Shown: positions 9,334 through 18,965 of the stretch, piece after piece
How positions within the stretch are numbered: the first letter of the stretch is position 1
Layout: every line of letters begins with the position of its first letter
DNA from: Bursaphelenchus xylophilus
Lineage: Eukaryota; Nematoda; Chromadorea; Rhabditida; Aphelenchoididae
Length of the DNA stretch: 64,000 bases
Direction: 5' to 3'
NCBI GenBank assembly: GCA_904066235.2
Contig: CAJFCV020000004.1
Coordinates: forward strand, 11,966,001-12,030,000
Notes under the pieces: model-generated
Told to the model about the DNA's origin: nothing
Database searches by the model: none
Seen by the model: the letters and a program-made list of their open reading frames with translations, nothing else
Position numbers and translations under genes: made by a program

Positions 9334-11184
9334 CTCGCCGCCACCGGATGAACTTGTAACTGGCAAGCGGATTGTACTAATTACAGCGTTGTACGAGCGG
9401 CCTCAAAGAATGGCTGATTTTACAATGTAAGGTGATTTTCCTAGCTGTCGTAATTTCATGTCCGATGTAGAATATATGTATGTACCAGTGTATGTCAGTC
9501 TGTCTGGAAAATAGTCAGCCCTCTGTCGCATAGAAAGTTGCATTGCCGCCGAGAAAATGAATTGCGTCGTGCCAAAATCAAATTGCTTTTTACTTCAGCG
9601 ACGCGATTGACGCAGCGGCGTAATACTCATTATTTTTCCGACAGACTGACTTTAATGTTTTTATTCGAGGATCATCCTAAATTTCCTCCAGGCTTATCCA
9701 CACAATGGCGCACATGAAAAATGCATACTGGATTGTGGTCGAGGACGGGAATCGCACAAAACCAGCGATCAAAAGGCTCCTTGAACGTGTAAAAATTCCA
9801 ACCGTCTACTTGCACAGCGAAGATCCGAGTGTTCCATGTAAGAATTTTCTTTTCTTTTGAGCACGTAAAATATGAACAGAGAGCGGAACTTCGAAGTATT
9901 TTAGGTCACGACTGGGCTCCTCGCAACAAGGCCTTGGAATACATTCGAAAAAACAAGAGACTGTTCAACAGTGACGACGTTGTTTATTTCCTCGATTCGG
10001 AAAACAGTGTGGATCTTCAGTTGTTTGACAAGTTTGCGCGGAAGGTCGAGAAAATGGGAGTTTGGGCTGCAGGTAATACATGCAATGCAAGATTGCAAAA
10101 TTCACAAATGAATTACTTTGAGTGCGAAGCTGACATCTTGACTAAACTTGGAAAAAAATAGATTCAATTTCCCTAAGGCAGATACGGGATTACTAGGTCG
10201 CGTTTTGCAGACACAACCGAGATTTTTTGGTCGAAATTGGCAAAAATGCAAGAATTTTTGTTCGTATTTTGGCATGACGTTTCATACCTAAATATTTATA
10301 ATCGAGATATAATAGTAATATTTCCACAAAGAATTTATTTTTTCCACTGAAAACCGGCAAAGATTTGGCCAAAAAGTCCACTTTTAAAAGTGTTTTTCTC
10401 TACATTTCTTTGCATACCCTCTCGCCAAATCTCGTTGAATAGCTCGGCTATCGCTGCAAAGCACGGGCTAAAGGTTTCAAGAATCAACGTCTAAACTAGT
10501 CAAAGAAAAAACTCTCACTTGGACACCTCTTTTGTATGCTTTCTGTATACCACTAAAGTAAGTACGGTGATATTGTTTGCAGGTTCCGGCTACGTATATG
10601 CCGACTCCCAATTAACATTGAAGGGGAAGGTCGTTGGATGGAACACCCCTTGGCGGCCAAAACGAGAGTTTGCACTGGGATTTAGGCAATTTGCCTTGAA
10701 TATCAAGTACATTACCGAGACCAAGTAAGCTCATATAATATATGATAGTTCACGAAAAAAGGAAGTTAACGAAAAGCAAAAATTTATTGTTCTCTGCCAG
10801 ACTTTATCGCTGTAATTGTTGAGTCAAGAAACCTTTTACTTTTAAAAGTCTCAAGTCAATTTCAGCGCCCGCCTTGACATGAGGTGTGCCGGCCTTGCAA
10901 TGGAAGACTGTTTCCTCCGCCAACTCAACATTTCCAAGTCCGACATCCAATCGTTTGGCCATAGCGGAGAAAACAAGCCCATCTACGTGTGGCATCGCCG
11001 ATCCGTGAACACCGGGCGTGTCACGGAGCTTCCAACGCGTGGCAGTTTCATTGACACCGAAGTCCAAGAACCGCTAGTCTGTACGGCCATCGAACATCGA
11101 TTGACTGAAGCCACAATGTATCAGGCAATGTTCATTGCGAAGCAACGAAACGACAACTTAACTGGCATCATGCGGGTATCGTAG
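9334..11184 (+). CDS. GT43 beta-1,3-glucuronyltransferase-like protein with altered DDD motif
   Basis: Five exons in phase: 9334-9426, 9692-9837, 9905-10072, 10583-10724 and 10866-11184 (TAG), giving 288 residues without the N-terminus. The order matches family GT43 (GlcAT-I/SQV-8, nematode GLCT): RIVLITALYERPQRMADFT, YWIVVEDGNRT, APRNKALEYI, VVYFLDSENSVDLQLFDKF, VVGWNTPWRPKREF, GLAMEDCFLRQL and IYVWHRR. The family transfers GlcA from UDP-GlcA to galactose in the Golgi lumen. The metal-binding DDD motif is DSE here (9994-10002), while the catalytic-base Glu (AMED) and the late His (VWH) are kept. The first exon with the membrane anchor is unresolved: MNYAIFISNVLNFFLLLTS at 9208-9264 looks suitable but joins out of phase. 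The tail after VWHRRS is some 60 residues longer than usual. An alternative 3' end splices from 11175 to a phase-0 exon at about 11642-11787. Confidence 0.85.
9495..9649. mobile_element. R2 MITE in GT43 intron, GAGCA subtype
   Basis: TCAGTCTGTCTGGAAAATAG at the left, inverted TCAGTCTGTCGGAAAAATAA at the right. It fills most of the intron 9427-9691 of the GT43 gene. The interior has GTCGCATAGAAAGTTGCATT and TTTTTACTTCAGCGACGCGA, the GAGCA-subtype core. Confidence 0.85.
10170..10530. mobile_element. R1 MITE remnant in GT43 intron
   Basis: Degenerate R1 interior (GACACAACCGAGATTTTTTG, ATTTTGGCATGACGTTTCAT, CTCGGCTATCGCTGCAAAGC) with poor ends, inside intron 10073-10582. Boundaries are approximate. 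Confidence 0.65.
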
Positions 11185-12044
11185 ACATGGAAATCTCCTG
11201 TAATTTTTCGTAGTTTGAGATGCCTTCGCTTGAAAGAAGTGGGTTACGTCCTTGTGAATAAATTTGTCTTACCGATTTCGGCGCATCCGCCGGTGTGTTG
11301 GGAGGAAACGGGAAGAATCAAGCCGAGATTTGTCGTTGATAACTCACTCATTCGTCAAGTCGCGAGATTTTGCGAAATTGTCGGGAGCTTTGTGTTGAAG
11401 ATGACGTGATTCAATGAAAATACGAAGTCGAGGCGTCGGATTTGCCCATAATTACGCTTATTAGTCTGTTGGGAAAAAATGGGCATGTCGCTGCGCCAAT
11501 AGCGTCGCTGAATTGAAAAGCAATTTGACACAAGCCATTTTTTCGATCATGCAATTTTCGATGCTACAAAAGGCTCAGTATTTTCCCGACAGACTGATAC
11601 AACGGCTTAATAGTCTAAGTGTTGATCTCTGAAGGTTTCAGCTTCCCGTTAAAGGCAAGGCGTACAACAAACTTTGCAGCGGCCAGAACTTATTGGACAT
11701 GATGTCTCGTGTCTTGCTTTGCATTGCTCCATTATCAGCCCCATTTAGGCCGTCCCAATGTCATCAGCGCTTTGCAAGCCCTCCTTAATGCTGCTGCGTC
11801 AACCGACCGCTGGAATCTCCCAATCCTCCATTTCTATGAGCTGAGCAGCACTTGTATCTTAGAGATTACGCCCTTCCAATTTAATGCCGCGAAACTTACC
11901 TCCGCGCAACTCCGAGACAACTTTTTTTGCGTACCTGTGGATCAGATAACAGTCTTGTCGGCGGAGATTATCGACCTTTGCTTTCTACGTTGCCGTTGAC
12001 TGAATCTTCCTCATTTTTTACCTTAAAAATTTTGAACCTACCAA
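11185..12044 (+). other. Intergenic or 3' region with unassigned open frames
   Basis: Between the GT43 stop and the DM-gene start. Open frames with protein-like composition occur at 11215-11409 (part reads PRFVVDNSLIRQVARF) and at 11642-11787 after a TTTCAG acceptor (LPVKGKAYNKLCSGQNLLDM). A further one lies at 11709-11999. They may be an alternative 3' exon of the GT43 gene or fragments of a decayed gene. I could not join them in phase beyond one option. Confidence 0.35.
11459..11599. mobile_element. R2 MITE, inverted GAGCA subtype
   Basis: The element (11461-11597) starts TTAGTCTGTTGGGAAAAAAT and ends CCCGACAGACTGA, flanked by TA at 11459-11460 and 11598-11599. The interior TGAATTGAAAAGCAATTTGA reads in the opposite direction to most GAGCA copies. 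Confidence 0.83.
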
Positions 12045-13290
12045 ATGTCGACGGTCTCCTTGTTGAGTCGAAAATGCGGGCGATGCCGGAGACATGGTGT
12101 TCTGAACAATTTCACAGGACATCAAGGAAACTGTCCGTTCTATGATTGCACTTGTGAGAAGGTAGGTTGCAGCGCTTTGTGAATAGGGGCACATTGGGAG
12201 ATCTTGAATTTTGATGCCGTCTGGAGCAAGAGCGGTATAACAAGGGAAGTGCCACAAGTGCGACGCTGTGGTTTTGATGAAAAATATAGAGTAATTTTTT
12301 CTATCCTTGCTCGAGTTTTGCAGAAACGACCAAAATTTGGAGGTCGAAAGTTGGCAAAAATCTGAAGCTTTCTGCAATTTTTCGCATGAAAATGTGTGGT
12401 ACATTCACAAAAAAATTGTTTTTTCCGCAAAAAACCAGCAAAGGTACGACCAAGATATTGAAAGACCTTTGCCGCCGAGAGAGTACGCGAAACACGAAGA
12501 GCGGGCAGAGGGAAAAACATCTTTTGGTCATAACTTTGCTAGTTCCGTGCGGAAAAAAAAATGATTTTTTTATGGAAACATTAACCTCTATGGTCGAAAT
12601 AGGCACGAAACTTTTCGTGCCGAAATTCGGCAAAAGGTGTCAAATTTTCGCCCACTTTCGGTCTGAAATGTCGGTTGTTTCTGCAAAACGCGAGCTAGGA
12701 CTCTGGCATATATCTTAGAAAAAATTATTTTAAATTTGTGCCAAGTTTCATCAAAATCTGAGCATCGCACTTGGAGTACTTCCCCTGTAAGATAGCTGTA
12801 GTAAAAAAGAAATCTCCGTATTACAATAGCAATCGCATCTACATTCCAGTGCGCCTTTTCAACTCGTCGACCACGAGCGAAGAAGGTCAAAGCTCCAGCT
12901 CAAAGTCCTGTCGCCAATCCGAATCAAGCGTCATGCTCAAACACCTCCAACAACCCCATCGTCAACAACATCGGCGACGACGTTTGCGTGTTGACCTCAT
13001 CGGAGCCTCTGTCCTCGGTAACGGACCTCCTTCAGCAACCCAGCTTCAACCCCAACAGCGGCAATCCTTTCGGCATTACGACCACTGCGCAGCAACGAAG
13101 TTTAGAAGGCCCCATGAATATTCAATGTCCTCAAATCATCATGATCAAGCCCATACCTCTTTCAGCGTTTGACATCGATCCAAAAGTCATTGAATTCAGC
13201 CCGCTGCAAAAGTTTTTGGACAACCAGCTGAAATGGTGTCGAGAAAATTTCCCCGAAATTTATTATCAACATATCCCAAAGGGTGATTAG
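12045..13290 (+). CDS. DM-domain (DMRT/MAB-3-type) transcription factor
   Basis: Two exons, 12045-12161 and 12850-13290 (TAG), both phase 0, giving 185 residues. The ATG sits eight codons before the domain. Residues 9-40 read [32 protein letters not shown]. This is the intertwined zinc module of DM domains: CxxC, HxxxxC-type and CxCxxC ligands with the HG signature. The intron splits it exactly before the last zinc cysteine. A basic tail follows ([11 protein letters not shown]), as expected for the DNA recognition helix. The rest is rich in S, N, P and Q, ending in [25 protein letters not shown], a conserved-looking segment I cannot name. DM proteins bind DNA in the minor groove and act in sexual and neuronal differentiation; that role is inferred from the family. 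There is only one DM domain. The intron contains a complete R1 MITE. The gene converges on the minus-strand gene ending at 13771. Confidence 0.9.
12238..12790. mobile_element. R1 MITE inside the DM-gene intron
   Basis: A 547-bp copy (12241-12787) starting CAAGGGAAGTGCCACAAGTG and ending, inverted, CAGGGGAAGTACTCCAAGTG. It is flanked by TAA on both sides (12238-12240, 12788-12790). It makes up four fifths of the 688-bp intron. Confidence 0.88.
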
Positions 13291-13469
13291 GGAAAACAAG
13301 GGAAGTTTTTGAGGTGCGGCAAAGAGAGCTGGTCGAAAATTGACTTAAATATAGGGTATAATTTTCTAATTCGTATGGAAGGATTCTAGCTATCAGAAGT
13401 TCCCCAAAAACTATTACTTTTTTATGATTTTCGGTATACAAATTTCATGCTTTATTGCTGTTACAATTG

Positions 13470-13594
13470 TCAGTCTATCGGGAAGATAATGAGCCCTCTG
13501 TCGCATCGAAAACCGCATCGCCGCCGATAAAATGAATTTCGCTTTAGCGATGCAATCGGCACACGTTGTGCTCATTATTTCCCCGACAGACTGA
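13470..13594. mobile_element. R2 MITE, short GAGCA copy
   Basis: TCAGTCTATCGGGAAGATAA at the left and CCCCGACAGACTGA at the right. About 125 bp, shorter than the family norm, because part of the AAATCAAATTGCTTTTTACT segment is lost. It lies between the convergent DM gene and the unknown minus-strand gene. Confidence 0.82.
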
Positions 13595-13770
13595 AAAGTA
13601 ACAGGCAAAAATTCAGTAAATTCCCACCTGAAAGACTTCCTTTGCAAGCTATGTAAGTTTACTATGATAAATGTCTAATATAAATATCTAAAAAAATGAA
13701 AAGAATAAACTGTTTTTCTAATCAAAAAAATATGTTTTATCACAATTCCTTTTATCAATTTGTACTCCCG

Positions 13771-16530
13771 TCAATTCTCTTGGATATTTTCAATTTTGTG
13801 GTCGTCCAATCCAAGCAGTTTTAAGGTCTCTTCGTCGAGGATGTCATACAGCGGGTCGTGAAGTAAGGCTTGTTGAACAAAGAAGAGACAAATATCCGAG
13901 ATTATTTCGGCATTTCGGCTGCGCTTTTGCTGAAATTGCAAAGGTCATTCAAGTTGTGGAGTCTGCATTAACGTGTGATGCCGCTAGTTCAAGTATAGGT
14001 CGTGTTAGGAGACTGAACCCCCCATGACTGAACCCCCTTGACTGAACCCACCCAACCCCTCAGAAAGGAACCCCCCTGACTGAACCCCCCTGACAGAACC
14101 CCCCTCTAAAGCGAAATTTCGTGCACCCCCGATGAGGGAACGGCCAAAGTGAAATAATCTAGCCAAATCCAATAAATTATGGCTTTTTTTTATTATTTTT
14201 TTTTCAATTTGGCCACAGAACAATATTTTTTCAATTTGGCCACATTTTTTTTCAATTTGGCCACAATTTTTTCAATTCGACCAAAAGGCAATATTTTTTC
14301 AATTTGGCAATATTTTTTTCAATTTGGCCACATTTTTTTCAATTCGGCCACATTTTTTTCAATTCGGCCACATTTTTTTCAATTTGGCCACATTTTTTTC
14401 ACTTTCATATATTTTTTTTTTCAATTTGGCCATATTTTAGTAGGTTGTCCAGAAAGCTCGTTTGTTTTTTTCATTGCTTTGTTTTACAAGGATTGTTTGT
14501 CGTTTAGCAAAGGTTTTCAAAAAAACTAAAACACAGTTTTGTAGAGGAGAAAAAGCTGTATCAAATAAATATATTCCCTTTTCCAAAGAAGAAACAATCC
14601 TTGTAAAACAAAGCAATGAAAAAAGTGAACGAACTTTCTGGACGGCCTAGAATTAGCTCATAAAAAGAAGGAGACAAGCAAACTTTTCCTTGCAAAGATA
14701 TAGCCAAAAGGTGCCCTTGTTCTTCTCACTGCCCTCGGGGTTTTACCAACTCTTTTAGCCACAAAGATCGTGCAACGCTCAGATTTTTTTGTTTGCAGAC
14801 AGAGGACATATATCAAATATTAATTCTTGAAAATTTTGGCTGACGCTTTGCAGGGCAGCCAACATTTTTTTTTGGAGCTGAGAGAGTACGGCCATAGAGA
14901 AAACCACTTTTTGGCCTCCGCCGGTTTCATACGGAAAAAAGTATTTTTTTGTAGAAAAAATACGTTCTACGGTAAAAGATATAAAACTTTTCGTGCCGAA
15001 ATTCGCCAAAAATTGTTTCATTTATGCCAAGTTCCGATCTAAAAATTTCGGTCGTTCCTGCAAACCGCGAGTTAAAATTTCCGTCAATTTTTTCTTTGTA
15101 GTCTCAGATGCCTTATTGTTGGGAAAAATTATTCTCCAAAAATGCCAAGTTTTATCAAAATCTGAGCGTCGCGCTTTGATCATTTCATCTGGCAAACTCC
15201 GCTTACATTGATGGGATGATGACGATAGGGAGAGGTGGGATCATTTGTCATGTATTTTTGATTCTCCACCGGGTCAAACGGGTCATATCGAAGCTTTGGT
15301 CGGCTTCTCCTTGCGTCATCAACCAGCCGCAAGACTTCGTCGCGAAGAGTGAGCGATGACTGTTGTTTTCGCGACTGCTTTTTCGCCAACCATCGTTCGG
15401 TTTGTGGGATATGAAACATTGGCTCTTGAGCGTTCTAAAAATAGTTTGTATTCGAAATCCTCTATGGAGTGTAGTCAGATGCAGTCAGAGTTGTGTGTAA
15501 AGACTTGCTACGAATTTTGAGATTGTTGTCTTCAGATACATTTGGTTGTTTCTCGGATGACTGAGAAATTTTGCCCATGGAGCTGTTTTTACGTTCGGTT
15601 TTTTCTTGGAGAAAACTTTGTATACTACACATTGTAGTCCCAGTTTTTTTCCGGGAATGCTGGTTTTCGAATCCATAGATCGCTTTCTGGACCGTGCCTT
15701 CTCGCTGGTAACGCAATAAGATCAAAAAAGTACTGGAAACTAATTATGATGATATTTTACGTATAGTACTTATAATGCATACTTACTACTCAACAAATAT
15801 ATTCAGAATGAAGCAGGCTTTGTTCACAAATAAGCTGCACTAGTACTAGTGCAGCGTCCAGCTACACTTCTTGCAAATTTTGGCATGAAAAGTTCGAGGA
15901 AATATTTTTATCGTACAGTGTAATTTACCCACAAATAAAGCAAACTTTTCCTTGCAAAGATATAGCCAAAAGGTGCCCTTGTTCTTCTCACGGCCCTCGG
16001 GGTTTTACCTACTCTTTTAGCCACAAAGATCGTTGAATATGTTTTTTGCGCCTGCAAAGTACGAGCTAGAACATTCAGTAAACTAACTATAAATATGTGG
16101 TGTATGCCCGAGGCAAAATTTAAGGGAAATCTGAGCGTCACACTTGGCCCTGCCCTTTAATCTGCTAATCCAAAAAAAACGCTAAAAATTTTTGTTAAAA
16201 ACAACAGCTGGGAAATCCCATATTCCTCTGGAATGCATGAACAATTGGCCCCAATTATCGTTGAAGTCTTTTACACTAGTCAAACAATGTCCGCAAGTTC
16301 AGGGACAAACTATCCGCTGAACTTACCACTTCAGGCTGTAAAAGTGGCGGCTCCTCGGCTCTCGATAAGCCCTCATTACACTTCAGCATCAACCAAAACA
16401 TCAGCCTTTGGACAGTGGCGTTTATCGTTGCAAATCCATTCTCACTTTTCATCGGCTGCTCAAACATTGGCTCGCCGAAAAGGCCGGGGTTCATCTGCTG
16501 CAGCAGTCTGAGGGCTGGGGTTGAATCCAT
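13771..16530 (-). CDS. Unrecognised four-exon protein, 251 aa
   Basis: Hand-assembled minus-strand gene: exons 16327-16530, 15540-15704, 15207-15434 and 13771-13929, every junction phase 0, ending in TGA. Encoded parts are 68, 55, 76 and 52 residues. The ATG at 16530 follows a TTTTACAG acceptor by two bases, as expected for spliced-leader trans-splicing. Exon 1 begins MDSTPALRLLQQMNPGLF. Exon 3 holds a basic segment (RWLAKKQSRKQQS) and RSRPKLRYDPFDPVENQKY. The last exon is an acidic, leucine-rich helix-like segment (DICLFFVQQALLHDPLYDIL, DEETLKLLGLDDH). No signal peptide, membrane segment or catalytic motif is visible. I do not recognise the family. The weakest link is the exon 2 donor (AAT followed by GTATCT); without that splice the frame ends at a TAG near 15476. 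The third intron (13930-15206) is filled with repeats. Confidence 0.62.
14005..14115. repeat. C-rich tandem repeat (CCCCCTGACTGAA unit)
   Basis: About seven imperfect copies of a 13-bp unit close to CCCCCTGACTGAA, spaced by partial units, inside intron 3 of the unknown minus-strand gene. The minus strand carries repeated runs of five or six G separated by short loops. Confidence 0.75.
14198..14440. repeat. T-rich tandem repeat (TTTTTTTCAATTTGGCCACA unit)
   Basis: About eleven imperfect copies of a 19-21-bp unit TTTTTTTCAATTTGGCCACA, with length change in the T run. It begins 80 bp after the C-rich repeat and ends directly at the R4 MITE. Confidence 0.85.
14441..14649. mobile_element. R4 MITE, mariner type
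   Basis: A 205-bp element (14443-14647) with long TIRs. The left starts GGTTGTCCAGAAAGCTCG and the right, inverted, GGCCGTCCAGAAAGTTCG. Both continue into TTTTTTCATTGCTTTG and ACAAGGATTGTTT. It is flanked by TA (14441-14442, 14648-14649). The ends resemble mariner TIRs. No coding capacity. Confidence 0.86.
14669..15180. mobile_element. R1 MITE, rearranged copy
   Basis: R1 interior from about 14766 to a right TIR ending GAGCGTCGCGCTTTGA near 15180. The segment 14669-14770 (CAAAGATATAGCCAAAAGGT and onward) is a near-identical duplicate of 15933-16036, so the copy is fragmented. The right end lies 27 bp from the exon 3 donor of the minus-strand gene. Confidence 0.7.
15890..16163. mobile_element. 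R1 MITE fragment
   Basis: Right half of an R1 element in intron 1 of the minus-strand gene, ending CTGAGCGTCACACTTGGCCC before CCTTTAA. It shares the 100-bp segment at 15933-16036 with 14669-14770. Confidence 0.7.
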
Positions 16531-18286
16531 CGCTGTAAAATGAAAATTAAAGATAGAGGAAGTATTTATATTCCATCTCACAACACGACCATCTACTGTA
16601 ATCCAGTTCTTTGCATCAAAACCCACAGCCAATGAAACCCACCACCGCACGGTTCTTTGTGCCCGCTTCGAGACTGTGTGTGTTTATTCATCGGCGAGAT
16701 GTTTTTTCCTCGCGTTTGGATAAAGTAGATTATAGTATGCTTTATGTCGAAACTAATTACACTCGACTGTATTACGCCTTAAAGCGGCTGGCACCGGCCG
16801 GCACGCGGCCGCCGGCTAGCTCGCTTGTCGAGCAACAAAGACACTTTTTCGTGACATTTCGGAGGCGAATGTTTTCTGCTGCGCACGGGTCAGAGAACCG
16901 GGGCCAAATGTAATTATCGAGAGAGAACTCCAGATGTCTGTGCGAAGGCATATGTACATAATAACAGCTTTGGATTACATGTACTGACAGTCAACTATAA
17001 ACAGTGTATACCGCGCATACTCTAAGCTGAAAGCTTTACATGTTTTACGGTGGGAATGCTCAAAGTGCGGCGCTCAGAGTTGGATGAAACTGGGTACAAA
17101 ATTAGACTAAAAATTTCTAACAATAAGACATATGTGAGATTGCAAGCGCGCACTTTGCAAAAACAGTTGACATTTTTTAGATTTTAGCTGGCAAAAAAAA
17201 TTGTTGCAAATTTTGAAATACAGTGTTTAATGCATGTTCCTACTGTATGTAGAAGGTTGTGTTTGTAAAAAAATGACCGTTTTCACCGGAAACTGGTTAA
17301 TATCCGGCAAGAAAGAGTTTTTTCTCTATCGTTATCCGCGCTCTTTCGGCGACAAAAATCGTTGAACGTCTCGGCAGTCGTTGCAAAGCGCAAACTGAAA
17401 TTTTTGGGAAATGGCATGATGCCTCTGAATGTATATAAAATGCGTGCGCTAGATTAAAAGCAAATTAATAATTGACAGAAATAAAATAAATATTTCCAGC
17501 CTAACTGTACTTATGACGAAAAAGGCATTCACTGAATGAGAAGAGACACCCTTGTTATGCATTCTGCGCTAACATTTGGCACTTGCTGAGTTTTAAATTT
17601 CATGTGTTATGTCTAAATTTGACGGTGACGGTTGTAATGTCTTTTTAAATGACCCGCCCACGGCAACCCGAAGTGTTTCCTGGCTCCTTTCGACACTTCG
17701 CCCATTTTGTATCGGTTGAAATCAAACAAAATGTCACAAAAGAATTTTTCGTGGGATTTTGCGACCGAAAAATATTTTTCTCGGAATTATTTTATTTCTT
17801 TTGTCAATTTTGACACTTCGTTTGGACGAAACTCAAAAGTGGGCGGGAAACATTTTTCTTCTATTTCGGGTTGCCGTGCCGCCCATCTTCTCGGACCGAT
17901 ATCGAGCGGATATCTCGTCAGAGTTCGCTGCCGGCAACGGCGCGAGGGCTCGAGCCCCGGAGCGCTGTGGAGGATGATGGTCCATTGTGGAATGTATTAT
18001 AAGAATGGACAATAAATATAAACGAAACCTTGGTTAAGGTCACTGGGAATGGCGCCCGTAGGTATCCGTAAGCCAGCAGGTCTGACTTGCGGACTGGAGT
18101 GGCAGCAAGTTTTTTGACTCTCTCCCCTCCTCAATACAGGTGCTTTACCAACCCTCAACTTAAACTGTCGAGCACTGTGCGGCCTACAATCGTTTCCAAT
18201 AGATTCAATTTCTACTAATTTTGCTTCTCATCTTACATTGTGCTTGTATATTGTGTATATTGTGCTTCTTTTTGTCATTTTTCTTA
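16531..18286. other. Spacer with an R1 remnant and an R7 repeat copy
   Basis: No supported gene. 17045-17425 is a degenerate R1 copy (GGCGCTCAGAGTTGGATGAA; GCAAAGCGCAAACTGAAATT). A GC-rich patch at 16780-16830 (GGCACCGGCCGGCACGCGGC) may belong to a promoter of the minus-strand gene that starts at 16530; nothing more specific is visible. Confidence 0.5.
17725..17890 (+). repeat. R7 dispersed repeat, copy 1
   Basis: About 165 bp shared with 18810-18965. Common landmarks are TTTTTCGTG, the block ending in TTTGTCAATTTTGACACTTC, and CAAAAGTGGGCGGGAAACAT. No TIRs or target duplication seen. Confidence 0.7.
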
Positions 18287-18737
18287 CATTGGAAGTACTC
18301 CAAGTGCGACGCTCAGATTTTGATGAAACTTGGCACCAATTTAGACTAATTTTTTCTAATATATGCTAGAATCCTAGCTTGCGCTTTGCGGAAACAACCG
18401 AGATTTTTAGACCGAAAGTCGGCCAAAATTTAGGACTTTTTGCCGAATTTTGGCACGAAAAGTTTCGTGCCTGTTTCTACCGTAAAGGATAATTTTCCTA
18501 CAAAAAATCAAATTTTTCCGCACGAAACTGCCAAAGTTATGGCCAAAAAATGTTTTTCTCCCTGACCGCTCTCCACGTTTAGCGTGGTCTCTCGGCGGCA
18601 AAAAATCGTTCGATATCTCGACGGCGCCCTCAAAGCGCGAGCTAAAACTTTCAGGAATTGATATTTAGTCCATACCCGACGCGTGTGCAAAATTTGAAGA
18701 AAATCTGAGCGTCGCACATGGAGTACTTCCCCTGTAA
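18284..18737. mobile_element. R1 MITE, complete copy
   Basis: A 448-bp copy (18287-18734) with left end CATTGGAAGTACTCCAAGTG and right end, inverted, CAGGGGAAGTACTCCATGTG. The flanks are TTA and TAA, one mismatch. Sequence directly after it (GTTCGACGCTCAGATTAG) resembles a second R1 end. Confidence 0.84.
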
Positions 18738-18809
18738 GTTCGACGCTCAGATTAGTTTTTCCTTCAACTTTGTCAGTTCGAATCGCCCACTTTTAGTCGA
18801 ACGAAGTCG

Positions 18810-18965
18810 TACGAAGCCTCACAATACAGTTTTTCGTGATGGTTCTCAATGGAAAACTTTTTTCTTGGCATTATTTTGCTTCTTTTGCCAATCGCGACAT
18901 TTCGTTTGTACGAACTCCAAAGTGGGCGGGACACATTTTTCTTTTCCTATTTCGGGATGCCCTGC
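18810..18965 (+). repeat. R7 dispersed repeat, copy 2
   Basis: Second copy of the repeat at 17725-17890. It has TTTTTCGTGATGGTTCTCAA, GCCAATCGCGACATTTCGTT and CAAAGTGGGCGGGACACATT in the same order. It lies about 75 bp after an R1 MITE. Confidence 0.7.

Noticed and set aside
14030..14115. CRISPR-like array or telomeric repeat
   Set aside because: Units are adjacent without unique spacers, and the sequence is not the TTAGGC nematode telomere repeat. It is a simple tandem repeat.
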